From Salinimicrobium profundisediminis (GTDB taxonomy: Bacteria > Bacteroidota > Bacteroidia > Flavobacteriales > Flavobacteriaceae), in assembly GCF_026241755.1 (NCBI RefSeq), contig NZ_JAPJDA010000016.1, positions 56,660-120,659 of the forward strand: a DNA stretch of 64,000 nucleotides, given 5' to 3'. Shown here piece by piece: positions 39,198 through 48,420 of this stretch. The position numbers were made by a program, and so were the translations under genes. A model generated the notes under the pieces. That model searched no databases and was not told the DNA's origin. It saw nothing but the letters and a program-made list of their open reading frames with translations. How positions within the stretch are numbered: the first letter of the stretch is position 1; each line of letters starts with the position of its first letter.

Positions 39198-40151
39198 ATG
39201 ACAGATGTAGAAGCGGTAGAAAATCTGGTTAAACGGCATCAGCAATTGAGGCAGGAAATCGCCAAAAGAATTGTTGGCCAGCAACAAGTTATAGACCAGA
39301 TCCTTTTATCTGTTTTTTCGGGAGGTCATTCCCTGCTTATTGGAGTTCCAGGCCTTGCCAAGACCCTGATGGTTGATACCATAGCCCAGGCCCTTGGGCT
39401 TAATTTTAAAAGAATTCAGTTTACTCCAGATCTTATGCCGAGTGATATTCTGGGCTCGGAGATATTAGATGAGAACCGGCATTTTAAATTTATAAAAGGT
39501 CCTGTTTTTGGCAATATCATTCTTGCTGATGAGATCAACAGAACTCCGCCTAAAACCCAGGCCGCTTTACTGGAAGCCATGCAGGAACGGTCGGTAACCG
39601 TGGCCGGTCAACACTATAAATTAGACTTGCCCTATTTTGTGCTCGCAACCCAAAACCCTATTGAGCAGGAGGGAACTTATCCATTACCCGAGGCGCAGCT
39701 TGACCGGTTTATGTTCGCCGTCAAACTGGAATATCCCTCCTTTGAAGAGGAAATTGAGGTAGTGAAGAATACTACATCAGATGAGGTAAAGGAAATAAAT
39801 CCTTTATTTACCGCTCGTGAAATTGTCGATTTTCAGCATCTGATTCGACGCATACCCGTGGCCGATAATGTTGTGGAATATGCGGTAGACCTTGTGGGGA
39901 AAACCCGTCCCGAAGGAAATAGAGCTACCTCTCTTGTAAAGGAATATGTAGATTGGGGCGCCGGACCACGAGCTTCTCAAAATCTCATTTTAGGAGCCAA
40001 AGCTAATGCAGCGGTAAGAGGAAAATTTTCACCCGATATTGAAGATGTACAGGCAGTGGCCTTTGGAATTCTTAGACATAGGGTGATTAAAAATTACAAA
40101 GCCGAAGCCGAAGGAATTTCGGAAGAGCATATTATCAAGAGTCTGCTCTAA
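39198..40151 (+). CDS. MoxR family AAA ATPase
   Basis: A 317-residue ATPase from the ATG at 39198 (MTDVEAVENLVKRHQQLRQE), the common flavobacterial MoxR start. An in-frame ATG at 39180, adjoining the previous stop, would add 6 residues. It has Walker A GVPGLAKT, Walker B ILADEINRTPPKTQ, sensor regions LATQNPIEQEGTYPLPEAQL, and the C-terminal lid. MoxR proteins act as chaperones with VWA/DUF58 partners, but none follows here: a 450-base gap and aconitase come next. Confidence 0.9.
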   Translation: MTDVEAVENLVKRHQQLRQEIAKRIVGQQQVIDQILLSVFSGGHSLLIGVPGLAKTLMVDTIAQALGLNFKRIQFTPDLMPSDILGSEILDENRHFKFIKGPVFGNIILADEINRTPPKTQAALLEAMQERSVTVAGQHYKLDLPYFVLATQNPIEQEGTYPLPEAQLDRFMFAVKLEYPSFEEEIEVVKNTTSDEVKEINPLFTAREIVDFQHLIRRIPVADNVVEYAVDLVGKTRPEGNRATSLVKEYVDWGAGPRASQNLILGAKANAAVRGKFSPDIEDVQAVAFGILRHRVIKNYKAEAEGISEEHIIKSLL

Positions 40152-40602
40152 GATTTTTAAGGTTCATACAACTTCTTCTTCGTGTACATTAAAGTTACTT
40201 CCGAAGTATAGTGCGCAAATTATTTACGGTTAATTAGATCACTTCCCTGCCTATCTCCACGTATTGTTTGCTGAATTACTCATAATCTTCCATCTATGCG
40301 ATTCAGGAGCAGCTTCAAAAGACTGTCTCTCTTGTTGTTTAAAAGTGTTGTTGTACACTTGTTTTTGCTGAAAAAATCATCGGATGGAGGGTGCTTATTT
40401 TTCAGAAAGGATAAAATAAAGCTTCATATTTACCATATTCTTGTTTTTATGCTAATTTTATACCATTAGCTTGTTTTTATATATAGTTTTTTCATGAACT
40501 GCTAAATTATCTTCAGGTAATTTTCAGGTTTGGTTATAATTTTTTAAATCGGGCAGGAATTTGTAATTTTGCAACACTTCAGAATATTAATAAATTCAAG
40601 AT
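40152..40602. other. Gene-free 450-base AT-rich spacer before aconitase
   Basis: No coding frame stands out. It contains a direct repeat (CTTGTTTTTAT twice around 40440-40480, separated by ATGCTAATTTTATACCATTA) and the aconitase -7 element TAATTTTG at 40564-40571. Otherwise nothing recognisable; an unannotated small RNA or long leader is possible. Confidence 0.5.
40564..40571 (+). promoter_or_regulatory. -7 element (TAATTTTG) of aconitase
   Basis: TAATTTTG ends 31 bases before the ATG at 40603. There is no TTG at a good distance. Confidence 0.5.
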
Positions 40603-42870
40603 ATGGCATACGATATTGATATGATCAAGAAGGTTTACAGCCAGATGGGCGAGCGCGTTAATGCCGCACGTGAGGCTGTTGGTAAACCTTTAACCCTTTC
40701 AGAAAAGATCCTTTATTCTCACTTGTGGGATGGAAAACCGACTCAAAAATTTACCCGAGGTAAAGATTATGTAGAGTTTGCGCCAGACAGGATTGCCTGC
40801 CAGGATGCAACTGCTCAAATGGCTTTGCTGCAATTTATGCAGGCTGGGAAAAAGAACGTGGCCGTTCCTACTACAGTACATTGTGATCACCTGATCCAGG
40901 CAAAACTTGGAGCACAGTTTGATTTACCTAGCGCAAAAAAATCCAGTGATGAGGTTTTTGACTTTCTTGAATCTGTTTCAAATAAATATGGAATTGGATT
41001 CTGGAAACCGGGAGCGGGAATTATTCACCAGGTAGTACTGGAGAATTATGCCTTCCCTGGAGGAATGATGATTGGTACCGATTCTCATACGGTGAATGCC
41101 GGTGGTCTTGGAATGGTTGCTATAGGTGTTGGTGGTGCAGATGCTGTAGATGTTATGGCAGGAATGGCATGGGAGCTAAAGTTTCCAAAGCTAATAGGTG
41201 TTAAGCTCACAGGTAAACTTTCCGGATGGACTTCATCAAAAGATGTGATCTTAAAAGTAGCTGGCATACTTACCGTTAAAGGTGGTACTGGAGCGATCAT
41301 CGAGTATTTTGGTGAAGGTGCCGAGTCAATGTCGGCTACCGGAAAAGGAACTATTTGTAACATGGGAGCAGAGGTTGGAGCAACTACTTCTACCTTTGGC
41401 TATGATGAATCTATGGCGAGGTACCTTCGTGCGACAAATCGTGCCGATGTTGCAGATGCTGCCAATGAAGTGAAAGAACACCTTACCGGTGATCCTGAAG
41501 TTTACGCTAACCCAGAGCAGTATTTTGATGAAGTGATTGAGATCAATCTTTCTGAACTTAAGCCTCATTTAAACGGGCCTTTCACACCAGATCTTGCTAC
41601 GCCAATTTCAGAAATGGCTGAAAAAGCCAAAGAACATGACTGGCCAATTAATGTAGACTGGGGCTTGATAGGATCATGTACCAACTCTTCTTATGAAGAT
41701 CTTACCCGTGCTGCTTCTATTGCCAAACAAGCAGTAGATAAAAAAATAAAAGCTAAATCTGATTTTGGTATTAACCCTGGATCTGAACAGATTCGTTTTA
41801 CTGCCGAAAGAGATGGTTTGTTACAAATTTTTGAAGATCTTGATGCCACTATTTTTACTAATGCCTGTGGGCCATGTATTGGACAGTGGGATAGAAGTGA
41901 CCGTAAAGGTGAAGAGAAAAATACTATTGTACATTCGTTTAACCGAAACTTCTCAAAAAGGGCAGATGGTAACCCTAATACCCACGCATTTGTAGGATCG
42001 CCTGAAATGGTGGCTGCAATTGCAATTTCAGGAAGATTGGATTTTGATCCTTCCAGAGATACGCTTCTTAATGAAGATGGGAAATATGTGAAACTTGATG
42101 AGCCAACAGGTCTTGAATTGCCTCCAAAAGGCTTTGATGTTGAAGATCCTGGATATCTTGCTCCTACCGAAGATGGTTCTAGTGTAGAGGTTAAAGTTAA
42201 TCCTAACTCTGAAAGGTTACAGTTACTTGATCCATTCCAGCCTTGGGACGGTAAAAATTTAACGGGAGCAAAACTTCTTATTAAAGCTCACGGAAAATGT
42301 ACTACAGACCATATCTCTATGGCGGGACCATGGTTGCGCTTTAGAGGTCACCTTGACAATATATCAAACAACTGTCTAATTGGTGCTGTGAACGCCTTCA
42401 ATATGAAAACCAACTTCGTAAAGAACCAGATTACCGGTGAATATGATGGTGTGCCTGCAACCCAACGAAAGTACAAAGCTGCGGGAATACCTACAGTGGT
42501 AGTTGGAGACCACAATTATGGCGAAGGTTCTTCCAGAGAACATGCTGCTATGGAGCCAAGACATCTTGGTGTTAAAGTAGTGTTGGTGAAATCTTTTGCC
42601 CGAATTCACGAGACCAATTTGAAAAAGCAGGGTATGTTAGGAATTACTTTTGCTAATGAAAGTGATTACGATCTAATCCAGGAAGATGACACTTTCAACT
42701 TTATCGATCTTGAAGGTTTTGCGCCAGATAAGCAGCTTACAATAGAAGTTGTGCATGCAGATGGCTCTAAGGATACTATTAAGGCAAATCACACCTATAA
42801 CCTACCTCAAATTGAGTGGTACAAGGAAGGTTCTGCTCTTAACCTTATAAAGAAGCAGAACGCTGCTTAG
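40603..42870 (+). CDS. Aconitate hydratase
   Basis: A 755-residue enzyme of the mitochondrial-like single-chain type. Fe-S cysteines are visible in [14 protein letters not shown] and [14 protein letters not shown]. Also conserved are [40 protein letters not shown] and [20 protein letters not shown] with the swivelling domain. It isomerises citrate to isocitrate in the TCA cycle. Two terminators follow. Confidence 0.98.
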   Translation: MAYDIDMIKKVYSQMGERVNAAREAVGKPLTLSEKILYSHLWDGKPTQKFTRGKDYVEFAPDRIACQDATAQMALLQFMQAGKKNVAVPTTVHCDHLIQAKLGAQFDLPSAKKSSDEVFDFLESVSNKYGIGFWKPGAGIIHQVVLENYAFPGGMMIGTDSHTVNAGGLGMVAIGVGGADAVDVMAGMAWELKFPKLIGVKLTGKLSGWTSSKDVILKVAGILTVKGGTGAIIEYFGEGAESMSATGKGTICNMGAEVGATTSTFGYDESMARYLRATNRADVADAANEVKEHLTGDPEVYANPEQYFDEVIEINLSELKPHLNGPFTPDLATPISEMAEKAKEHDWPINVDWGLIGSCTNSSYEDLTRAASIAKQAVDKKIKAKSDFGINPGSEQIRFTAERDGLLQIFEDLDATIFTNACGPCIGQWDRSDRKGEEKNTIVHSFNRNFSKRADGNPNTHAFVGSPEMVAAIAISGRLDFDPSRDTLLNEDGKYVKLDEPTGLELPPKGFDVEDPGYLAPTEDGSSVEVKVNPNSERLQLLDPFQPWDGKNLTGAKLLIKAHGKCTTDHISMAGPWLRFRGHLDNISNNCLIGAVNAFNMKTNFVKNQITGEYDGVPATQRKYKAAGIPTVVVGDHNYGEGSSREHAAMEPRHLGVKVVLVKSFARIHETNLKKQGMLGITFANESDYDLIQEDDTFNFIDLEGFAPDKQLTIEVVHADGSKDTIKANHTYNLPQIEWYKEGSALNLIKKQNAA

Positions 42871-42890
42871 AAAAAGTTTTTAATTTATAT

Positions 42891-42919
42891 AAAACTCCCG
42901 CCAGCGCGGGAGTTTTTTG
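42891..42919 (+). terminator. Terminator of aconitase
   Basis: ACTCCCGC and GCGGGAGT pair across CAGC, followed by six T. Confidence 0.9.
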
Positions 42920-42988
42920 TTTAGGTACATACTAAAAACAGAAAAAGCAACCCTGTTTAGAATTGCTTTTTCCGAGATAGTAGATGAG

Positions 42989-43017
42989 AACTCCGGAGGT
43001 TTATTTCCGGAGTTTTT
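42989..43017 (+). terminator. Second terminator downstream of aconitase
   Basis: AACTCCGGA and TCCGGAGTT pair across a short loop, followed by a T run, giving a second hairpin about 70 bases after the first. Confidence 0.8.
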
Positions 43018-43067
43018 TATCAGTAATTTTTGCCCCCCAGTAAAAATTACTATTTGTTCTCATCTAT

Positions 43068-43490
43068 TTATGGCAGGGATTCCAATTTATTCTTGTGTTT
43101 AAAAAGAACATCAAGCGTTGAAGAGGGAATATCCTGATTATAAAGTGTTTGGTAATACAATTTAATATTTTTTTTCTCTTTTTCATAGCAAACCTTCAAA
43201 TTTAAATTGTTAAAGGTGTTGCGAGCCAAATAATCCAGCTTAAGAAATACCGGTAAGAAATTTAAGACTGCAGTTCCAACTGCAGAAGCCTGAATAGAAT
43301 TTTTAATATTAAAGAGCAGTTTTCGTAATTCGATTTTAGCCTTTTCCCTTATCTCAATAAGTTTGGCAATATTCTCAGCCATGTCTTTATCTTCTTGTTT
43401 TAAGTCGTAGTAAAGGACATAATACATTTGAAGTAGATCGTCGTTGGAGAGATCTAATTTAAGTAGCTGAGAGTATAACTGAAACTGCAT
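43068..43490 (-). CDS. Hypothetical protein
   Basis: A 140-residue protein, mostly helical, Lys- and Leu-rich (MQFQLYSQLLKLDLSNDDLL, then KDMAENIAKLIEIREKAKIEL, then SIQASAVGTAVLNFLPVFLK). One moderately hydrophobic stretch (about residues 70-85) may contact membrane, but there is no signal peptide. I do not recognise a family. It is isolated between the aconitase terminators and the tRNA cluster and has no clear promoter, so expression is uncertain. Confidence 0.55.
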   Translation of the reverse strand: MQFQLYSQLLKLDLSNDDLLQMYYVLYYDLKQEDKDMAENIAKLIEIREKAKIELRKLLFNIKNSIQASAVGTAVLNFLPVFLKLDYLARNTFNNLNLKVCYEKEKKNIKLYYQTLYNQDIPSSTLDVLFKHKNKLESLP

Positions 43491-43671
43491 CTTCGGGTGA
43501 ATAAAATTGTCTGAGATAAATGTAATATTTATTTTCTCTCAAGAAGATGCTAATGATGTGATTAACAGAATTTTAGTCTTTTTTGTACGAAGTCGCGTAA
43601 GAAAAGTGAAAATTGTAAAAAAAATAAGAAAGGGGAAATGGAAGCGGAGAAAGAAGTAATTATTTCGAAAA

Positions 43672-43755
43672 GTGCCCAGAGCGGGACTCGAACCCGCACG
43701 CTCTAATGAACACATGGCCCTCAACCATGCCTGTCTACCAGTTCCAGCACCTGGG
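43672..43755 (-). tRNA. tRNA-Leu(GAG)
   Basis: An 84-nt class II tRNA on the minus strand: acceptor GCCCAGG with TCTGGGC (one G-T pair), anticodon stem CATGG/CCATG, loop TTGAGGG with anticodon GAG, a long variable arm, and T-arm GCGGGTTCGAGTCCCGC. It is the last tRNA of the minus-strand cluster. Confidence 0.93.
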
Positions 43756-43853
43756 CTTTCTTTAAGATTTCTTTAACGAAATTTATTCTCCGTGTGAAGA
43801 AAATCAATGGTTATACCTTTTTGGGTTTTCCACTAATTCCTTGAAGAAAGAAG

Positions 43854-43926
43854 TGACCTGGCTGGGACTCGAACCCAGGACCCTCTCCTTAAAAGGGAGA
43901 TGCTCTACCAACTGAGCTACCAGGTC
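43854..43926 (-). tRNA. tRNA-Lys(TTT), copy 2 of the cluster
   Basis: A 73-nt cloverleaf: acceptor GACCTGG/CCAGGTC, D-arm GCTCAGTTGGTAGAGC, anticodon loop CTTTTAA with anticodon TTT, T-arm CTGGGTTCGAGTCCCAG. It differs from the neighbouring copy at acceptor and T-stem positions. Confidence 0.96.
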
Positions 43927-43950
43927 AATATTTATAAGAACTTTGTTCTG

Positions 43951-44023
43951 TGATCTGGCTGGGGCTCGAACCCAGGACCCTCTCCTTAAAAGGGAGATGC
44001 TCTACCAACTGAGCTACCAGATC
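43951..44023 (-). tRNA. tRNA-Lys(TTT), copy 1 of the cluster
   Basis: A 73-nt cloverleaf: acceptor GATCTGG/CCAGATC, anticodon loop CTTTTAA, T-arm CTGGGTTCGAGCCCCAG. It is first in the minus-strand order Lys-Lys-Leu and 30 bases from the promoter. Confidence 0.96.
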
Positions 44024-44053
44024 TTGTTACTTGCATTTTTGCCAATGCGGGTG

Positions 44054-44083
44054 CAAATATACCCACATTAATTTATTTTTCAA
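44054..44083 (-). promoter_or_regulatory. Promoter of the tRNA-Lys/Lys/Leu cluster (TTG-19-TATATTTG)
   Basis: On the minus strand, TTG at 44083-44081 and TATATTTG at 44061-44054 are 19 bases apart, followed by the frequent GCACCC start region. This is a full match to the Bacteroidota consensus. Confidence 0.8.
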
Positions 44084-44155
44084 GAAGAAATTGACATAAA
44101 TTTGAAGATCATTTTAAAGTAGAGATTAAACTCCTTAAAAATCATATAATTAAGC

Positions 44156-44677
44156 ATGAAAATTATTCTTATAGGATACATGGGTTCTGGTAAAAGTTCT
44201 GTTGGAAAGGCCCTTGCTACTCATTTATCTGTTAAATTCCTGGATCTGGATGCCAAAATATGTGCAGAAGAAAATAAGACTATTCCTGAAATCTTTTCGA
44301 CCAATGGTGAAATTTATTTTCGCAGAAAGGAAGCAGAGGTGCTTAAAAAGCTTCTGGAGAGGGAGGAGAGTTATGTTCTTTCCCTGGGAGGAGGTACTCC
44401 CTGTTACGGGAAAAATATGCAGTTGATCAAAAATACGGCGTCTGTTACTTCAATATATCTCAAAACCGGTCTGCTTCAGTTGAAGGAAAGACTAATAGTT
44501 GAAAAAGATAGCCGGCCATTAATACAAGACCTCAAAACTCCTGAAGTTCTTGAAGATTATATCCGAAAGCATTTATTTGAGCGCACCTTCTACTACAATC
44601 AGAGTGACCTTACGGTTTTAACTGATAGTAAATCTGTAGAAGAGGTAGTGCATAAGGTTGTGGAAAGTTTAGACTAG
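44156..44677 (+). CDS. aroK: Shikimate kinase
   Basis: A 173-residue P-loop kinase: Walker A GYMGSGKSS (residues 7-15), DLDAKICAEENKTIPEIF (shikimate-binding Asp), GEIYFRRKEAEVL, LSLGGGTPCYGKN and the lid KDSRPLI. It phosphorylates shikimate in aromatic amino-acid synthesis. Its last 9 bases overlap the convergent phosphoribosyltransferase gene. Confidence 0.96.
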   Translation: MKIILIGYMGSGKSSVGKALATHLSVKFLDLDAKICAEENKTIPEIFSTNGEIYFRRKEAEVLKKLLEREESYVLSLGGGTPCYGKNMQLIKNTASVTSIYLKTGLLQLKERLIVEKDSRPLIQDLKTPEVLEDYIRKHLFERTFYYNQSDLTVLTDSKSVEEVVHKVVESLD

Positions 44678-45172
44678 CTCCACTTTATCTTCTCCCGGCT
44701 TAAAATGTACTTTTACTGTTTCGTGAATCGAAGTTGAAAGAGAGATGCCTTTAAAATCGGCTTTTACAGGATATTTTTTATGGCTCCTGTCAACCAGAAC
44801 TGCAGTTTTGAACCGTTTAAGCGGAACATCCAGAAAGTGCCTTATTCCGTAGATCAAAGTGGTGCCCGAGTTTAAAACGTCATCTATTAATACAAGGGCT
44901 TTATTTTCATAATCCTGAGGTGACAAACTACTGGTGACGGCCTGCAGCGGATTCTTTTTATTCACTTTCACCTCACAGAGCAGTACTTCAAGATCAGAAA
45001 TTTCCTGTAGTACTGCCTGCAGCTTTTGCGCAAGCTGAAAGCCACTCTTGGCTATCCCCGCCAGGATGATCTGGTCTTCTTCAAGGTTGTTTTCGTAAAT
45101 CTGGTAAGCGATCCTTCTTATTTTATGGTTGATCTGCTCATTGTTGAGAATCAAAACAGAATTTTTCTCCAT
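44669..45172 (-). CDS. Phosphoribosyltransferase family protein (PyrR-like)
   Basis: A 167-residue type I PRTase fold: LILNNEQINHKIRRIAYQIY, IILAGIAKSGFQLAQKL, the PRPP-binding loop VLIDDVLNSGTTLIYGI, and a C-terminal TAVLVDRSHKKYPVKADFKG. The layout resembles PyrR/uracil phosphoribosyltransferase proteins. No PyrR target RNA is visible nearby, and pyrD is 15 kb away, so a regulatory role is unproven. Confidence 0.85.
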   Translation of the reverse strand: MEKNSVLILNNEQINHKIRRIAYQIYENNLEEDQIILAGIAKSGFQLAQKLQAVLQEISDLEVLLCEVKVNKKNPLQAVTSSLSPQDYENKALVLIDDVLNSGTTLIYGIRHFLDVPLKRFKTAVLVDRSHKKYPVKADFKGISLSTSIHETVKVHFKPGEDKVELV

Positions 45173-45211
45173 GGGATGTTTTTTTAGATACTAATTGTAT
45201 GGTAAAGTTAA

Positions 45212-45592
45212 TCAATCATCGTTGTCTTCAGGATCAAACCAGTCATCCAGCTCCCTTCTATCTTTCTTGGTAGGTCGGCCGGTACCTTTTTTTCGGTAAT
45301 AGTCCTGGGAATATTTAAGCAGTTCTCTTTTTTCGAGTTCTTCCTGCGGAGTGATATCATTGATGTAAAGGTTAACTAACTTGGCACCCACCCGGCTTTT
45401 GGGAATATCCAGTACTTCTATCTGGTAATTAATTTGATTTTTCCTGACCTGAATTTGATCTGTCGCGAAAACTTCTCTGGAAGGTTTAACAATAGCCTCG
45501 TTCATTCGTACCTTTCCCTGTTTACACGCTTCGGTTGCTACACTTCGGGTTTTAAAATACCTCACGCACCATAAAAATTTGTCTACTCTCAT
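45212..45592 (-). CDS. RNA-binding S4 domain protein (Hsp15-like)
   Basis: A 126-residue protein with an N-terminal S4 domain (MRVDKFLWCVRYFKTRSVAT, KQGKVRMNEAIVKPSREVFA) and a charged C-terminus ending in WFDPEDNDD. It resembles HslR/Hsp15, which binds 50S subunits carrying stalled peptidyl-tRNA. It lies divergent from the FKBP lipoprotein gene, with a 77-base gap to that gene's likely ATG. Confidence 0.9.
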   Translation of the reverse strand: MRVDKFLWCVRYFKTRSVATEACKQGKVRMNEAIVKPSREVFATDQIQVRKNQINYQIEVLDIPKSRVGAKLVNLYINDITPQEELEKRELLKYSQDYYRKKGTGRPTKKDRRELDDWFDPEDNDD

Positions 45593-45669
45593 CTTTGTGC
45601 TGTAAAATTCCTTCTATCTTCAGCAAAAATACAAGAATATTGTATCTTGCGGCCCTAAATTACCTATTG

Positions 45670-46575
45670 ATGAAACTGAATAAATTTTTGTTTTTATATG
45701 TGCTTGCCGGTATCTCTTTAATGTCATGTGATAAGGATGATGACAGTCCCGAAGTTGTTCCTCCAAGAGATAGGGGAGAACAGGAGTTGGCAGACCAGGC
45801 TGCGCTGGATGCCTACCTGGATACTCACTTCTATAACTATGAAGAATTCGAGGCTGCTCCCGAAGGTTTCGACTATAAAATTGAAATTGATACCATTAAC
45901 GCAGATAATGCCGGTAAAACTCCACTCAGTGAGTCGCCGTTGCTCGAGACAAAGAACTTTAACTATGAAGGGGTAAATTATACGTACTATGTTTTAAAGG
46001 TTCGCGAAGGAGCAAGCGAGATGCCGCAGCCAAAATTTAGCGACTCGGTTTTTGTTTCCTATAAGGGGACTCTTTTGAACCGCAGCACTTTTGATTCTTC
46101 ACAAAATCCTGTGTGGTTTGATCTTGTGCAAACCATACCCGGCTTTGGCCTTGGGATTACAGGATTTCGTGGTGCTTCTGGTTTTGAAATACAGGAAGAT
46201 AATACCATAGAATGGAAAAATGATTATGGGGTAGGTGCTGTATTCCTGCCTTCTGGCCTTGCTTATTTCAACGCTTTTAGAGGAACTATTCCATCTTACA
46301 GTCCGCTTGTTTTTGCCTTTAATTTATACGGAGTAAATGAGGCAGATCATGACCGTGACGGAATTCCGTCATGGAGGGAAGATCTTAATGAAGATCAGCT
46401 GTTAATTAATGATGATACCGACGGAGATTTAGTGCCGAATTACGCTGATGCAGATGATGATGGCGATTTTATTCCTACCCGGGAAGAAATTTCTGATGAA
46501 AACGGAAATATTATTTTTCCTTATCCCGATTCAGATAACGATGGAACACCAGATTATCTGGATCCAAATAACTAA
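45670..46575 (+). CDS. FKBP-type peptidyl-prolyl isomerase lipoprotein with Ca-binding-like tail
   Basis: A 301-residue lipoprotein from the ATG at 45670; the frame is open to 45595, but only this start gives a signal peptide with lipobox SLMSC (C20). The middle is FKBP-like (DSVFVSYKGTLLNRSTFDSS, then GVGAVFLPSGLAYF). The last 75 residues are Asp-rich type 3 thrombospondin-like repeats (DHDRDGIPSWREDLNED, DTDGDLVPNYADADDDGD, DSDNDGTPDYLDPNN) that usually bind Ca. It likely folds or holds surface/periplasmic proteins. A terminator follows at 46579. Confidence 0.82.
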   Translation: MKLNKFLFLYVLAGISLMSCDKDDDSPEVVPPRDRGEQELADQAALDAYLDTHFYNYEEFEAAPEGFDYKIEIDTINADNAGKTPLSESPLLETKNFNYEGVNYTYYVLKVREGASEMPQPKFSDSVFVSYKGTLLNRSTFDSSQNPVWFDLVQTIPGFGLGITGFRGASGFEIQEDNTIEWKNDYGVGAVFLPSGLAYFNAFRGTIPSYSPLVFAFNLYGVNEADHDRDGIPSWREDLNEDQLLINDDTDGDLVPNYADADDDGDFIPTREEISDENGNIIFPYPDSDNDGTPDYLDPNN

Positions 46576-46578
46576 ACA

Positions 46579-46607
46579 AAAAAAAGCCCCGAAAAGGGGC
46601 TTTTTTG
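46579..46607 (+). terminator. Terminator after the FKBP lipoprotein
   Basis: AAAAAAGCCCC, loop GAAA, GGGGCTTTTTT. The A run also makes it usable for the convergent porin gene. Confidence 0.9.
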
Positions 46608-46627
46608 ATGCTTATAATTTAGTTCTT

Positions 46628-47236
46628 TTACAGGCTTAAGGAAAGTCCAAAAATGATCTGGCTGGGCCTCGTGTCTACCCTCTGCGGACCATTCCTACTG
46701 CCATCAAGTTGCATGAATTCTGCTTCATTCTCTTTTAGTGCTCTTTCGTATCTCACATCAACTCCTATTTTGCCTAATTGAACTCCTGCACCTAGCTGTG
46801 CACCAATGGTGAATTCCTCTTTGACGTCTCCCAGGTCAAAACCCTCAAAATCGTTATCTACCATGTATTGAAGGGTGGGGCCTGCAAAGATCTGGACAGG
46901 GCCAAGGATTTTGGTACCCACTAAAATGGGGAGGTCTATTTTAGAAACATTGTATTCTGATTCCTGTTGATTGAATTGATAGGTGCTTTTCGTGGTGGTG
47001 TAGACCAGTTCGGGTCTTAAGAAGAAGCCAAGGAGGTTTGCCTGGTAGAAAACGCCAAAATGATATCCCATCTTGCTCTCTCCGCCTTCCAGTACATCTT
47101 CACCGGCATTAGAAAAGTCGTTATAGGTGAGTTCTCCATTATCGGCATAATTTATACCGCCTTTTACTCCAAATCCACTTTGTGCTATTGCTGTGGAAGT
47201 AGTTACAAACATTAAAATAAAAAAGTACTTTTTCAT
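46628..47236 (-). CDS. Porin family / outer-membrane beta-barrel protein
   Basis: A 202-residue protein with a signal peptide (MKKYFFILMFVTTSTAIAQS) followed by GFGVKGGINYADNGELTY and alternating strand motifs (YHFGVFYQANLLGFFLRPEL, VQIFAGPTLQYMV, IGAQLGAGVQLGKIGVDVRY) and a C-terminal strand (IIFGLSLSL) usual for barrels. It belongs to the small OmpA-like/PorT-type group of Bacteroidota; the cargo is unknown. The palindromic hairpin at 47301 separates it from tkt. Confidence 0.8.
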   Translation of the reverse strand: MKKYFFILMFVTTSTAIAQSGFGVKGGINYADNGELTYNDFSNAGEDVLEGGESKMGYHFGVFYQANLLGFFLRPELVYTTTKSTYQFNQQESEYNVSKIDLPILVGTKILGPVQIFAGPTLQYMVDNDFEGFDLGDVKEEFTIGAQLGAGVQLGKIGVDVRYERALKENEAEFMQLDGSRNGPQRVDTRPSQIIFGLSLSL

Positions 47237-47300
47237 ACAAGCTTTGTTTTAGAAGTTAAGTATAAAACGGAATATAAATATTTTTATTTGCTCAAAAATA

Positions 47301-47333
47301 AAGCCTCTCAAAAATGTCATTTTTGAGAAGCTT
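47301..47333 (-). terminator. Terminator with CATTTTTG palindrome core
   Basis: AAGCCTCTCAAAAATG, centre T, then its inverse with a single mismatch. It lies after the transketolase genes and before the porin start on the minus strand. Confidence 0.8.
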
Positions 47334-47357
47334 TAGAATAGTTTTAAGCTGAAAAAA

Positions 47358-48311
47358 TTATTTCCTTTTGATGACCTTCTCTGAAGCCTTTACAATAGCA
47401 GCAGCATTTAATCCATACTTTTCCATAAGTTGCTCGGGTGTACCACTTTCACCAAAGGTATCCATGGTAGCAACGAATTCCTGCGGGGCAGGGTGATTAT
47501 GTGTCAGCGTACGGGCAACACTTTCCCCAAGCCCTCCAAGAATATTGTGTTCCTCGGCAGTGACTACACAGCCGGTTTTTCCTACAGAAGCTAAAATTGC
47601 AGCTTCATCTAAAGGTTTGATCGTGTGTATGTTGATCACTTCAGCTGAAATTCCTTTCTCTTCAAGTTGTTCAGCGGCTTGTAGTGCTTCCCAAACCAGG
47701 TGGCCTGTTGCGATGATTGTCACATCTTTTCCTTCGTTCAGTAAAATAGCTTTTCCTATCTCGAATTTTTGATCTGCAGGAGTGAAATTTGCCACTTTTG
47801 GACGCCCAAAGCGTAAATAGACCGGCCCATCATATTCTGCAATAGCAATGGTAGCTGCTTTTGTCTGGTTGTAATCACAAGGATTGATTACAGTCATTCC
47901 CGGCAACATTTTCATGAGTCCTATGTCCTCAAGGATCTGGTGAGTCGCACCATCTTCACCAAGAGTAAGGCCTGCGTGAGAGGCGCAAATTTTCACATTC
48001 TTTCCTGAATAGGCTATTGATTGTCTTATCTGGTCATAGACCCTTCCGGTTGAGAAGTTGGCAAATGTTCCTGTAAAAGGAATTTTTCCTCCAATGGTCA
48101 ATCCGGCAGCGATGCCCATCATGTTAGCTTCAGCAATACCAACCTGGAAAAATCTTTCAGGGTTTTCATCGATGAAATCCTGCATTTTTAAAGAGCCAAC
48201 CAAATCTGCACAAAGAGCAACCACATTAGGATTGGTTCTGCCAAGTTCGGTGAGTCCGGCTCCAAAACCAGAGCGCGTATCGTTTTTACCTGTATCTGTA
48301 TATTTTTTCAT
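47358..48311 (-). CDS. Transketolase, C-terminal (pyrimidine/transketolase_C) subunit
   Basis: A 317-residue subunit: [20 protein letters not shown] at the start, the pyrimidine-binding domain ([20 protein letters not shown] with the catalytic Glu), [20 protein letters not shown], and a C-terminal domain with [17 protein letters not shown]. It pairs with the N-terminal subunit encoded upstream to form a split transketolase in the pentose phosphate pathway. The 109-base gap between them carries an inverted GC-rich repeat. Confidence 0.92.
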   Translation of the reverse strand: MKKYTDTGKNDTRSGFGAGLTELGRTNPNVVALCADLVGSLKMQDFIDENPERFFQVGIAEANMMGIAAGLTIGGKIPFTGTFANFSTGRVYDQIRQSIAYSGKNVKICASHAGLTLGEDGATHQILEDIGLMKMLPGMTVINPCDYNQTKAATIAIAEYDGPVYLRFGRPKVANFTPADQKFEIGKAILLNEGKDVTIIATGHLVWEALQAAEQLEEKGISAEVINIHTIKPLDEAAILASVGKTGCVVTAEEHNILGGLGESVARTLTHNHPAPQEFVATMDTFGESGTPEQLMEKYGLNAAAIVKASEKVIKRK

Positions 48312-48320
48312 AAGCCTCTC

Positions 48321-48420
48321 CCGACCCCTCCAAAGGAGGGGAGTTAGGGCGTTTATTTAAGTGTTAATATTTTTCATTTTTTGAGATCAAGCTCCTCTCC
48401 TTTGGGGAGGTTGGGTGGGG
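48321..48420. repeat. Inverted GC-rich repeat between transketolase subunits
   Basis: CCCCTCCAAAGGAGGGGAG near 48333 and a second, inverted palindrome, CTCTCCTTTGGGGAGG near 48393, each form a hairpin; the two are inverse copies of one another. Confidence 0.7.

Noticed and set aside
45595..45669. Upstream extension of the FKBP lipoprotein
   Set aside because: It would hide the signal peptide and lipobox; the ATG at 45670 gives a normal lipoprotein start.
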